Part shown: in pieces, positions 11,273 to 23,034 of the stretch | How positions within the stretch are numbered: the first letter of the stretch is position 1 | Layout: each line of letters opens with the position of its first letter | DNA from: Rheum nobile | Lineage: Eukaryota > Streptophyta > Magnoliopsida > Caryophyllales > Polygonaceae | Assembly (NCBI GenBank): GCA_027886185.1 | Contig: WOAB01000232.1 | Location: 2,232,001-2,296,000, forward strand | Reading direction: 5' to 3' | DNA: 64,000 nt | Translations under genes and position numbers: made by a program | Notes under the pieces: generated by a model | Databases searched by the model: none | Seen by the model: only the letters and a program-made list of their open reading frames with translations | What the model was told of the DNA's origin: nothing

Positions 11273-12632
11273 TAGTTGCCGTACAGGCAAAAACTCAATG
11301 ATCATTTATTTTTAATACATGTTTATAAAACAATATGAAAACTAATCACGATTATTCACAACTCATCTATCCAATCACATGCCACACATGCCTATCTTAT
11401 TCCATATAACTCATCCTCATACTTATAGGTCACATAGGCACCACACTAACTCATTATAACTTATTCCCAATGCCACACAAACTCACAATAATTCAACTTA
11501 TGTCACACACAATATCAATACCATATCTATATCCCAATATCCACTAGTATCATTTCATTCATAACTCTCACATAAGTATTATTCTCATATAATCCTATCA
11601 CTCAGTCATATAATCATAACATCTAATTTATAAACCTCGATATAATATCATATCAATTTCCAATATCATATCAAACCTCAACGTATCATCTTATATAACT
11701 ATCGATCCTATAACCTCAATATCATATCTATATCCCCAATCATATAATGATATCATAACCTATATTCATATCCTCAACAGTATAATCTTATCTTATGATA
11801 TCAAAACCTCAATATATAATCATATCTATTTCCAATATACCATCATGCCAACCTCACATATCAAATCTCATAAACCTCATCATATATATATATAACTCAA
11901 GTAAGACAATCATCATACACACACATACTAGTTATGGTATATTGCTTATACAGATAATCAATATTTATGCAAAGCACATAAACATTCACATATGACTTGC
12001 ATGTAAGATGTCCAAGACAACAATCCTTATTGTCTCATTTATGCTATGGCCCGGTATTTAACATTGCTGCGAATCCCTGAATCTGCAATATATTACAGAT
12101 TCACTCATAACTTTTGATATATAACTCCAAATCAGGATCCGTCAGATTCCTCATACTCCTAATGACTTTCCTCATTTTATAATCTTAACCCCATATTTTT
12201 AGTAATTACCGGATATACCCAGAACTTTCCAAAAGTCACGATTCTACCCTTTTCTTACACTTTCACCTTAAACCTTAATTTTAATCTATTTAAGATATCT
12301 CCCAACATCATTAAATTTTATATTAATCATTATTAGCATGCTAAGTATCATCCGTATACTCAAAAGCACCTTCATCATGCAAACTATATTTTAAAAACAT
12401 TTTTGGAAGAGATCATACCTTATATTAGCCTAATCAAGAATGTCCTAATCATCTAACTTATATTTAAGAATACTAAAGAGAGAATCATACCTTATATTTA
12501 CTCTAATTCAAGGATGGTTGCTTGATGGAATATTTTAGTTTACATGAGCCATGGAGAAGGTAAGCCATAAAGATTAAAGAGGAGGAGATGGCCGGCTGCA
12601 CCCCCTTGGCCAAAATGAAGGGAGGTAGGTGG

Positions 12633-12642
12633 TATTTATAGG
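12633..12642 (-). promoter_or_regulatory. LTR TATA box
   Basis: CCTATAAATA on the minus strand lies about 0.9 kb from the transcription-upstream end of the solo LTR. This position fits a U3 promoter and sets the orientation of the LTR. Confidence 0.55.
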
Positions 12643-13564
12643 ACTTGGGGGAAGTTTCTAGATTTTGTTAAAAAAAATAAATATGGCCACTTTTGGTAAT
12701 TATCAAAAAGAGAGGAAATTTCTAGAATAATGGAATTCAACATGTGCCAAATATATCCTTATATGGCCGGCCATTTGGCTTGGAAGAAAAATTAAGATTT
12801 TTTCTAGAATTAAGTGGAAAAGATGGGTAAAATGGAGATTTCTAGAATTGGACTTTAATTAGGAGAAATATGGGCTTAAATTTGGAGGCCCAAATCAAGA
12901 TGTGGCCGACTCATTAGGGAATAATGGAGAGAATTCTAAAATTTGGTAGAAATAAGTTCCTAATTTGTCTATTTCCTTAATTTGTCTTCTTATGGCTCTA
13001 CCATTTAAATTATACAAATACATATATATGATATAATACATATTATATATGTGTATTTAAAAATTGGAGCATCCTAATGACTTCCCAAAAATATAACTAA
13101 TACCGATACAGTTTTCATTCCAGTATCGTCTGTTTTCATTAGTACTGGAACTAGTACTATAAAAATTATCTTAGACTTTGTAATTCCAAAATATGTCATT
13201 AATATATACCTCGAATCATATTTCAAAAATTCAAAGCCTATAAACCCAATAATGCTTATAAAGCCTAATCCCTGAAATCACGTTTTACTACTATTCCTCA
13301 AAATCATGGAATCCTAATTTCCCAAATCATATCATCAATTCATAATCATACTGATTCTAAAATATATCTACTTCCTCAAATATCAATCGAGATATTCAAA
13401 TCCTAAAAGATCCCAAAATCGTTATCTAAAAACCTCAAGTAACATTCCCGAGATAACCTTTCTTTCATAAACCTAATTTTCCAAACTTTAATTTTCACTA
13501 TCTTATATCCTCAAAATTTATAAATCATAAATTAATCCCAAAATATCTCGGGTATTACACCATA

Positions 13565-15455
13565 TGTGAAAATATATCCATTTTGTGACTTGACTTTATG
13601 TGGATCAGACATGTACCTTGCATCTGTATATCCGACTAAGGTGGCATCTTGTTGGTTACGGTACATCAAATCAAGATCATGTGTGCCCCGAAGGTAGCGG
13701 AATATATTCTTGATCCCGTTCCAATGCATCCTTGTAGGTGCTGAGCTGAACCTGGATAATAGATTCACTGCAAAAGCAATATATGGCCTTGTATTGTTAG
13801 TTAAATACATAAGGGCACCAATTGCACTTAGATATGGCACTTCGGGGCCAACGATTTCTTCATCCTCTTCTCTCGGGCGAAATTGATCCTTATCGACATT
13901 TAGGGATTAAACATCCATGGGAGAGCTTAAAGGATGAGCTTTGTCCATATTAAACCTTCTTAGGATTTTCTTAGTATAATTGGACTGGTGGATGAAGATT
14001 TCGTCCTTAAGGTGCTCAATTTGTAATCCCAAGCATAGCTATTTTTTACCAAGATCGTTCATCTCGAATTCCTTCATCAAATATTCCACAGTCTCTTGAA
14101 GCTCACGTGGAGTTCCAACAATGTTCAAATCGTCAACATAGACTGCGATAATAGCAAATCCGTTCACGGATCGTTTGATGAAAACACATGGACACGTTGC
14201 ATTGTTCTTATATCCTTCTTTCATAAGATATTCACTAAGACGATTGTACCACATTCGTCCTGGTTGTTTTAATCCATACAATGACCTTTTCAGTTTTATG
14301 GAGAACAATTCTCGAGGTTTGGTCTCATGCAATTTTAGTCCTTCTGGAACCTTCATGTAGATGTATGTATCAAGTGACCCATATAAGTATGTTGTCACCA
14401 CATCCATAAGGCGCATCTGTACCTTTTCGAACACAGTCATGCCAATTAGGAATCTCAATGTAGTTGCATCAACTATTGGGGAGTACGTTTCTTCGTAATC
14501 AACTCTAGGGACTTTAGAGAAACCTTGGGCTACAAGTCTTGTCTTGTATCTTACAATTCATTTTTCTTGTTTTGTTTTCGAACAAGGACCCATTTGTAAC
14601 CGACTAGTTTTACACCCTTTGGTGTATGAGCTACAGGCCCAAAGAATTCTCACTTTTCAAGCGATTTTGATTCTGTCTGAATGGCATCTTTCCATTTTGG
14701 CCAATCTTTTCTTCGACGACATTCATCAATGATTTTGGTTCAATGTCATCATCTTCATCCATAATATCTATAGCCACTGTGTAGGCAAAAATATCATCAA
14801 AAATGATGTCGTTTCTATTCCATAATTTGTGGAAATATCAAAATTGTCGATATTTCGATCTTTATCCAATATATCATTTTCTATTGAGATGTGTTCATGG
14901 TCAATCTCTTTGCCTTTATCATTGCAAGCCATGGTGGCATCTTCTGTTATACCCTTTAAGTTCTTTGATTTCCTTGGTTTCAAGTTCTTTGAACCTAACG
15001 GTCTACCACGCTTCCGACGTGTTGTAGACTCATTTACAATGGACGCTCTGGCTGTCCAATGGGTATTTCAATCCTTGCAGGAGCATTTGTTGCTGATATA
15101 TGTGACTTTGTTACCTTCTTTGTGTGTCTATGAATGCATCGGGTAACTGATTTGAAACATTTTGCAAATGAATGATCTTTTGCACTTCTTGTTCACACAT
15201 CTTTGTTCATGGATCAAGATGGGATAATGCTATTGCATTCCATGTGATCTCTTTTGTGTTTGGGTTCACCTTTTTCTTTTCTCCCCCTAAGTTTGGGAAT
15301 GTACTCTCTTCAAAGTGATAATCATTAAATATTGCTGTGAATAAATCACATGTTGTTGGTTCGAGATATTTAATGATCGAGGGAGATTCAAAACCAACAT
15401 ATATTCCCAATCTTCTTTGTGGTCCCATCTTAGTACGTTGAGAGGGAGCAATGGA
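13565..15455 (-). pseudogene. Copia pol fragment (integrase C-terminus, RT, RNase H start)
   Basis: Reading leftward: APSQRTKMGPQRRLGIYVG (integrase C-terminal signature, near 15450-15400), degraded linker, then reverse transcriptase with SLYGLKQPGRMWYNRL and the catalytic YVDD box (near 14135). After a stop at 14039 it continues with LSAIGALMYLTNNTRP and the start of RNase H. Several stops and frameshifts are present. Towards higher coordinates the copia sequence ends at about 15455, where a plus-strand Tat gag begins with no TSD; the rest of copia integrase, gag and the 5' LTR are missing. Confidence 0.9.
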
Positions 15456-15460
15456 AACAT

Positions 15461-17717
15461 CGCGACGGAGAAAGTCTAGCCGGGTACGTGAGGAGATTCA
15501 CTACGGAGGTGGTACAGGTTCACGATTTTGATGAGAAGATCGCCCGCATGGCCTTCATCCAGGGTCTGGCCAATTCGACTTTTAAGTTCTCCGTGGGCAA
15601 GAAGGCACCTGAGACCTACATGAAGCTGCTCGAAAAAGCGAACACCCACATTCGGGCAGAGGAGCTCTCCCGAGGCATGCCTCCTCCGTCCCCGAGCCCG
15701 AAAGGGAAGCAGGAGTCCAACAGGAGAGATACCGCCAGTTGGGAACCCCGTCGTCATCAGCCGCATGATAAGGGGAAGGCACCCGTGAATCAGCATGCAA
15801 TGGTTGAAATGAACACAAGAGAATACAGACCAACGACTCCGCCGAGACCCCAAGGGCAGCCGCAGTACAGAGCACCGACACCGCATGACACCCCCCGCCA
15901 TCCCCCTCTGCGTGGCCCTCTACCAACTCCGCGCCAGGGGGGTGAGAAGTTCTGTTCGTATCACCAGTCCCGCGGACATGATGCCCACGGATGCAAAGGG
16001 TATGGGTCCCCGAGGAAGAAGTCTGCCCCTTATCCCGCGAGACCAGTGTCGCAGCAACCCCTCCAACCCGCGGGTAGGGAGCTGGGTTTTCCGAGGCCAG
16101 ATGGGCACGTAGGAACCATCGTCGGAGGTCACACGCCGGGGTACCCGAGTAGGCGCGAGGCGAGGAGAATAGCCAATGCACCTCTCCCAGAAGGCAGGCC
16201 AGTGTTGAACATTGATAAAAGAATTTGCGAGCATCATCAATTGACCTTCATCGAAAAGGATGTGGTGCATCCAGAAGCTAGGAGCTACGATCCATTGGTG
16301 GTCCACGTCCAAATGGAAACCAAGATAGTCAAAAGGGTACTGGTGGATACAGGAAGCTCCGCGGATATTCTCTATTGGGGCACATACGAGCAGCTGAACC
16401 TGGACCCCAATCGCCTGAAGACCACAGAGTGCACTCTAGTCGGCTTCGCGGGAGAGCACGTGAAAGCTGTCGGCTCGGTGACCATCAACCTCATTTTGGG
16501 AGACGAAGAGGGAAGGCGCCGAGCTGAGAAAGTTGACTTCGTGGTCCTCAGAGCCCCCTCCGCGTACAATGCTATACTGGGCAGAACCTTCCTCCATCAG
16601 TGTTAGGCAGCTGTGTCTGTGTACCACTCACTCGTCAAGTTCCCGGTGTTGCTGGGAGCCGGTGTTTCAAGAAGCCACCCAGATGAGAGCCATGCTTGCT
16701 ACCAGTTGGCCCTCAAAGGGAACGAAGGGCCCGTCCTAGCGTTGCAAGAGGCAAGTATGCCTGGACCCTCCGCGAACGGTGTAATGAGTCCAGTCGAAGA
16801 GACGGAGCTGGAAGTAAGAAGCCGCCTAGAAAAAGTAGTCATAGAAGAGGAACAAAGGTGCATTACCCCGTTTCCGGATGGCGAGGAAAAGCTACACATC
16901 GGGAATACTCTCGGGCCCGACACCAAACAACAGATGGAAGAGCTGTTATCCCGGTCGCGAGATGTCTTCGCGTGGGCACCGAAAGACTTGCGAGGTATCC
17001 CTGCCAAACTCATGACTCACTCTTTAAATATAATGCATGATGCTAAACCTGTCAGACAAAAGAAAAGGAAGTTGGCGGGCGACAGAGCGCAGGGCGCGAA
17101 GGAAGAGGTTGAAAAGCTCCTGAGAGCTGGGTTCATCAGAGAAGTGCAATACCCAAAGTGTCTGGCCAATGTCGTCATGGTGCGAAAGGCGAATGGAAAG
17201 TGGAGAATGTGTGTCGACTTCACCGACCTAAACAAAGCGTGCCCGAAAGACAGTTATCCGCTGCCGTCCATAGACCAGCTAGTAGACTCTACGGCAGGCC
17301 ATGAGGCCCTATCCTTTCTCGACGCATACTCTGGGTATAATCAAGTGAATATGAGTCCCAAGGACGAGGAACACACTTCGTTTATCACTAAACGGGGGAC
17401 TTTCTGTTATAAAGTAATGCCATTCGGCTTGAAAAATACAGGCGCAACCTTCCAGAGACTAGTGGACACTATCTTCCGAGACCAGCTCGGAAAAACAGTA
17501 GAGGCCTACGTGGACGATATCGTCGTCAAAAGCAAGAGAGAGACTGACCACCCGGCGGACCTCCGCAAGGTATCCGAAGCGCTGCGTAGGAGTGGCATGA
17601 GTCTCAACCCCGAGAAGTGTGTGTTCAGAGTAAAGGCGGGAAAGTTTCTGGGTTTCCTCATCAGTTCAAGAGGCATTGACGTCAACCCAGAGAAGGTGAA
17701 TGTTGTTGTAGCCATGA
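15461..17717 (+). pseudogene. Tat1 gag-protease-reverse transcriptase
   Basis: The frame enters with GESLAGYVRRF, part of the Retrotrans_gag domain, so the gag start is missing. A proline-rich region follows, then a CCHC-like knuckle (FCSYHQSRGHDAHGC, near 15950). The aspartic protease has VLVDTGSSADIL (near 16340) and NAILGRTFLH. Reverse transcriptase carries CVDFTDLNKACPKDSYPLP, MPFGLKNTGATFQRL and the catalytic YVDD (near 17510). A single in-frame TAG at 16604-16606, just after the protease, is the only break. The frame runs into the nested Tekay element at 17718 and continues after 27099. Composition is GC-richer than the surroundings, suggesting relatively recent activity. Confidence 0.9.
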
Positions 17718-20165
17718 TGTAACACCCCCAAAACTTAACCCTTTTGGAAAGGTATTACCGCCAGTGACCCCAGTATTCCTTACCGAGATCACCCAAGGCT
17801 TTACCAAATAAATACAATTTATGAAATGCAATTGATACACAAAGATCAAGTAATAAATTCCAAAACATAACATTGTTGAGGAAACAAGAGTTACGGGATT
17901 ACAACCCAATCCCGAATAGGCCAAACACAGAGTTCAAACAAAGTACAACGAAAATCTTAAACAAGGCACAACGGAAAACTTTTAAAAGATATTACAAAAA
18001 GGGTTGTGATCGTAATGATCACCTGCCCAAGGATCTCAACCTGATTAAAAGCAATTATTAAAACATCCAAAAACAACCGTCGTCTTCATAGTCAATCTAG
18101 TCTCCTCAAATCTTCACTCTATCTGATGTGCCGAATCGAACGGATGACACCAGCCCACATGTGGAGAACAAAGTTCGTGGGTTAGTCTACTTGAATAGAC
18201 TAGCAAGGATAAAAAGCAGAATGGTTCGAGTGATCGTAACCGTTTACTATCATTGTCCCTCGAATAAATAACCGAAGGAACGATACATAACCCGGCACTT
18301 TCACGGAATAACAACAAAGGTATGCATGAGAGAAGATTCTGGAAGACTTCATCTTCACAGAAATCGACTCGAAAAGAGACTCCAAGAGATTGAGTCTTAA
18401 AGGAAATATGACAAATCTGGAATGATTACATGATCAAACAACAATGATTTAAAACTGACTGAGATGCTTCGGTTCACGACCAACCTCATCGCCTACAGCG
18501 AATCCAGATTGGAAAGAGAACGTACTACATTCAGGTCAAGACGAGTTTTCCTAGCTGCACTGAACTTAGTTGCACTACTCGCCCAAGGTATATTAATCAT
18601 GTGCACTCAGGCACTTATCTTATTTAATTCCAAAACGAGCATTACGTTATAAGCTTTTACATCTCCACACAAGAGATATCGGATCTCCTCACAAGAGATA
18701 TCGGATCTTCTTACAAGAGATATCAGATCTCCTCACAAGAGATATCGAAGGGATGAACCCTGGAAGATTTGGCACTAGCGAAGTGCGCCTACCCTGTGAA
18801 AGGGTATGATCATGACCAAAGAGAAAGTACTGGGGATGAACCACCAAGTACCAGTTATAAAGAAACAGCTAAACCCCCTCAAGGTACATAGCGTTCCTAG
18901 CCACTAGTGCTAACTAAACAGTATAGCACAACAACAGTTACTGGATAAATCCACATAAAGGCCCGAAAGGCGATCACAGATAATAGCGTTGTTCTAACAT
19001 ATATACAACCTATTATATGATTTTCAAAACAGTTTAACAAAACCGTTTCCAGACAAACAGAATATTCATTCCAAATTAATTACTCAGATAAACTACTGAT
19101 AATTAATGTAAATATGGAACGAATGAGCAAGAGCGAACCGCCACTTGTCTTAATCCGCAGAATAGTCTAACGACGTCAACTGGATTCCGGGCTCGACACG
19201 GTATAGTTCCGACAGCACAACAACCTTCGAGTCGACCCATAAAAGGAACCCTAAGTTAGATCCGACATAAACAGTACGAATCTAAACACGGCGAAAGAAC
19301 ACGAAAGGAAAGACGCCACGACGACAACCGACCAAGCCAAAGCCACGAAGGCGTTCTGGGCACTGGCGGCGGTCGCCGTTCTTGGCGGCGGTCGCCGTTA
19401 AGAACACGGTCGACTGAAATGAGAGAAAACTCACCCCAAAACACGAGTGGTTTGGCCTCCTTCGACTTGTTTTGGATTCTAACCTCCAAGGCTAACCAAA
19501 AGCTTCACAAAGGCACTCTGGAAACACACCAAGGCAGCACCGGCGAGACCTCCGGCGAGCACAAGAAAACCGGTGAAAACAAAACTCCGGCGAGAGGCGA
19601 ATTTGGCAGCGATTCGGGGTTGTAGATGACCCAAAACCCATGCCCAAGCTCACCTATTTATATGCAAACCCCAAGGAGTGAGCTGCAAACCCTCAGACGC
19701 GGCAAACGACGCAACGGTGCGCCTCGAACGACGCCGGCGACCATCAGGCAAAGCCCACTGGACAATCACGGCGGTCACCGTATTTTTGCCTGCGGCGGGC
19801 ACGCGGCGGTCGCTGTAAATGCGGCGGGCACGCGGCGGTCGCCGTCGCTAGGCCTATCGCGGCCAGCTAGAAGCTGACACGTTGACCTCTCGGGCCCAAC
19901 CACGACGGTCGCCGTTTCTCCCTTTTCCCGCCCGTTCAGCTTTGAACGAACCAGACGTTAACCGGGATAAAAATTATCGTACGCGAACGACAATTAAAAT
20001 CTAAGGCACATTGTCTGTATATTATTTCACTGAGAAAAATATTACAGATACAGAGCACATTACAGAATGTCTCAAGCTACCTGAATTAAATCCGACGTAC
20101 ACAACGGGTACTCGGGAAAATTCCATAATTCCCAAAATAACCTTACAAAATTACGGGGTATCACA
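17718..20165 (-). repeat. Tekay1 3' LTR
   Basis: It runs from TGTAACACCCCC to GGGGTATCACA, 2,448 bp. It is nearly identical by eye to the LTR at 24635. It contains four 22-bp repeats at about 18663-18747 (AAGAGATATCGGATCTCC-type), CG-rich palindromic motifs (GGCGGTCGCCG) at 19365-19400 and 19765-19910, a minus-strand TATA box at 19653-19662, and the hairpin pair at 18154-18202. Confidence 0.95.
18154..18202 (-). other. Paired LTR hairpins (copy 2)
   Basis: Minus strand: TAGTCTA/TAGACTA stem (18202-18183) followed by CCCAC/GTGGG (18181-18154). Identical in arrangement to the copy at 25071 and very similar to those at 1826 and 33905. Confidence 0.7.
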
Positions 20166-20185
20166 TCACCTTCCCCTTAAAAGAA
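20166..20185 (-). other. Polypurine tract of Tekay1
   Basis: On the minus strand TTTTAAGGGGAAGGTGA directly precedes the LTR start TGTGATACC, the position of the plus-strand priming site in LTR retrotransposons. Confidence 0.75.
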
Positions 20186-22458
20186 GTTTCGACCCCGAAA
20201 CTTGGCCGAAAAAATAAACAACTCGGGAAAGTATCTGAGCATCTCTGCCTCGGTTTCCCAAGTAACTTCCTCAGTCCTAGACCTGGACCACATAACTCAT
20301 ACCAACAGTACGATCTCGTTGCATAGTCGCTTCACACGACGTTCGAGAATGCACACTGGCATCTCCTCTCAAGTACCATTTGCCTGAATCTCGTCGTCCT
20401 TATAGCTCAGCCTACGAGACTCATATTGGCACGAATATCCTTAGCAATGATACGTGGAACACATTATACACTGGGTATGCCGATGGCGACAATGCCAAAC
20501 GGTACTTTAGAGATCTTACTCTATCCAGAATTTTGAATGGTCCCATGTAGCGAGGGTTAAGCTTCCCACGCTTACCAAACCTGAAAACATCCTTGGGTGG
20601 CGATACTGTGACAAGTACCTTGACACCAACCTCGAACTCAACACTTTTAACACTTCTGATCTGCGTAAAACTTTTGTCGACTCTGAGCGGTCAACAACCT
20701 CTGTCTACTCAGAGCAATGTTCGAAGTTGTCCTTTCGACCAACTCTGGTCCAAGTAGAATCTTGTCGGCGTACTCAACCCAACAAGTTTGAGATCTACAT
20801 CTGTGACCATACAAAGCTTCAAACGGAGCCATCTTGATTGTAGCATGCCAGCTATTATCGTACGTGAGCTCAATCAGACTTAGGCTGTCTTCCCAGCTTG
20901 TCGGATGATCGAGTACGTATACTTCTTAGCATATCCTCCAGGGTCTAGATGGTCTTTCAGACTGACCATCTGTCTGAGGATGAAACGCTGCTGAATCTCA
21001 ATTCAGTTCCCATGGCCTTGTGAAGTTCTTGCCATAAACTTGACATGAATCGGCCATCTCGATCCGATACAATGGTCTTAGGAATGCCATGTAACGGACA
21101 ATCTCCTGGTGGAAACTTCTACTGACCTCTGAGTTACCCAAGTAACCTCAGTTTCCAATACAAACACTATTGCTGCTAGTTCTAGGTCATGTGTTGGTTA
21201 GTTTGCTTCATAGGTTTTCAATTGTCTAGATGCGTATGCAATATCCTTGCCTTTCTGCATCAAAGACACATCCCAACCCATTTCTCGAAGCATTAACTAT
21301 AGACCATATAGCCATCATTCTTTCTGACAACGCCAAAACTGGTGCATAAGTCAGACACTGTTTTAACTTCTTGAAAACTGGTCTTGCACTTGTCATCCCA
21401 GACAACTTCTTGTTGCCCTTGCGGAACAGACTGGTCATAGGTGGAGTGATCTTAGAAAAATCATTCCATGAACCGTCTATAATGCTCAGCAAGCTCTGGG
21501 AAACTGCGCACCTCGCTCACACCCTGAGGCCGCTTCCAAACAACTACTGATTCACTCTTCTGGGGAATAACCATAACCTCATTCTTATTGATCACATGGC
21601 CTAAGAAAGCCACTTCTAGATCCAATAATCACACTTAGCCCACTTTGCGTACAACCGACTTGGTCTAAGGACCGATAAAGCAATCCGCAGACGTTCCCTG
21701 TGAGCTTCCTTGCTCGGGAAAAATCAAAATGCCATTGATGAAGACCACTATGAACTTATTCAAGTACTGGTCTAAAACATCGATGCACTAGGTTCATGAA
21801 AACTCCTAGAGCATTCGTAAGCTCAGATGGCATGACTACAAACTCGTAGTAACCATCTCTTGTCCGAAACACAATCCTCGGAATATCATCCTCACGAATC
21901 CTGAGCTGATGAAAACCAGATCTCAGGTCGATCTTGGAGAAAACTTTTGCTCTCTGTAGTTGATCCAACAGATCATCATTCCTTGGCAACAAATACTTGT
22001 TCTTGATCGTGACTTTATTCAACTCTCGAAAGTCACAATAAAGTCAAAACGGTCCATCTTTCTCTTTGACACATAAATTAGGGCACTCCTAATCAAGGTG
22101 ATGCACTCAGCTTTATATAACTTTTGTCAAGAAGATCCTTGAGTTGCTTCTTCAATTCTTGCGTCTCAATAGGAGCCATCCGGTACGGTGTCTCAGAGAT
22201 CGGCGCGGTACTCGGCTCGAGATCAATTGCAAACTCCACGACACGATTCAGGGTATCCAGGAATATCTTCTGGAAAGACACCCGGAAATCCTCTAACCAC
22301 ATAAATATCAAAAACTGAAGTCGATCACTGCCTTGTGACGCTTCCGTCAATCCATACCGAGAATAATTATCGTATGGACCATGGTTATTTAGGTCAAATC
22401 GCTTTGAATTTCTTACCCTTGATGGTAATTGACAATTCGACAGACGATTGGTTCCCAC
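20180..22458 (-). pseudogene. Tekay1 pol remnants
   Basis: Reading leftward: RT start (VEFAIDLEPSTAPISETPYR, near 22240), then ELNKVTIKNKYLLPR and FSKIDLRSGFHQLR (22020-21890), then VVMPSELTNA. Where a catalytic D-D pair is expected near 21730 the frame reads VFINGILIF, so the active site is lost. RNase H fragments lie at 21490-21226, an integrase C-terminal fragment (MAPFEALYGHRCRSQ, QSRQKFYADQK) at 20832-20647, and TWETEAEMLRYFP next to the LTR. Stops and frameshifts are frequent. The integrase core between 21226 and 20832 is too short to be complete and no protease is recognisable, so the element cannot move on its own. Confidence 0.85.
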
Positions 22459-23034
22459 TAAATGGTCACCATCTTGGACCAGCCCACTATATGGTTCACA
22501 GACGACTCACTAGTGGCTCCGAGTCCAGGCCCAGCCATTACCAGCGTCCTCTGTTATTATGAGCCGTTGTCCATACATCTCAACCCATCCTTGGTAGCTC
22601 CACCTAATTAATAGGCAGCCATCTCCTCAGAGGTTATTGGTGAGTCTCGAACACGAGACCTTACCCCATCAACAAGCAACGAAACATAACTTGGTATAAA
22701 CCAAAGGTTCATATATAAGAAGAGTTACAACAAAAGGTTCACAACCTCGTTGCACACACAACTTAACTACAACCATCCAAAATGAAAGTCTGGGTAGCAC
22801 CCACATCAACAACACATTAACAAAAGTGTAATGCAGATACAAAGTACTCTAAGCATTAGGAGCATAGGGTCCATCCACCTCACGTATCACGTATAGGCGT
22901 TGACCTTGGCTTCCTGAAGCCATCGGGGCTTTCCCTTTGTTCTGCGCAGTCGTCTGCATTGAAGGGCTAGGAGCTTCCACCGGACTGAACTTGGGTCGGT
23001 TGTTCTGATTAACAGACCCTTGCCGTGACTCAGC

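Larger units (their letters stand above)
8337..13559 (-). mobile_element. Solo LTR (5.2 kb with nested insertions) inside the copia element
   Basis: It starts TGTAATGCCCC and ends CGGGTATTACA. A perfect 5-bp TSD, CCATA, flanks it at 8332-8336 and 13560-13564. No PBS, gag or pol is seen, so it is a solo LTR. Without its two nested elements it is about 3.75 kb. The termini match the Tekay-like LTRs at 17718 and 24635. A minus-strand TATA box (CCTATAAATA) lies at 12633-12642 and a paired-hairpin block at 8558-8591. Long stretches (8640-9370, 11340-11990) are almost free of G on the plus strand. Nested inside are a hAT MITE at 9405 and a Helitron at 10252. Confidence 0.88.

Noticed and set aside
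15582..16312. Long minus-strand ORFs of 130-199 codons opposite Tat1 gag-protease
   Set aside because: They are shadows of the GC-rich sense frame, which has clear gag and protease motifs.
16604..16606. Programmed readthrough signal in Tat1
   Set aside because: The bases after TAG (GCA GCT) do not match the known strong plant readthrough context; kept only as a low-interest finding.
17873..18652. Small ORFs in the LTR copies (also at 24790-25569)
   Set aside because: The same short frames recur in both LTRs because they are repeats; no conserved protein features.
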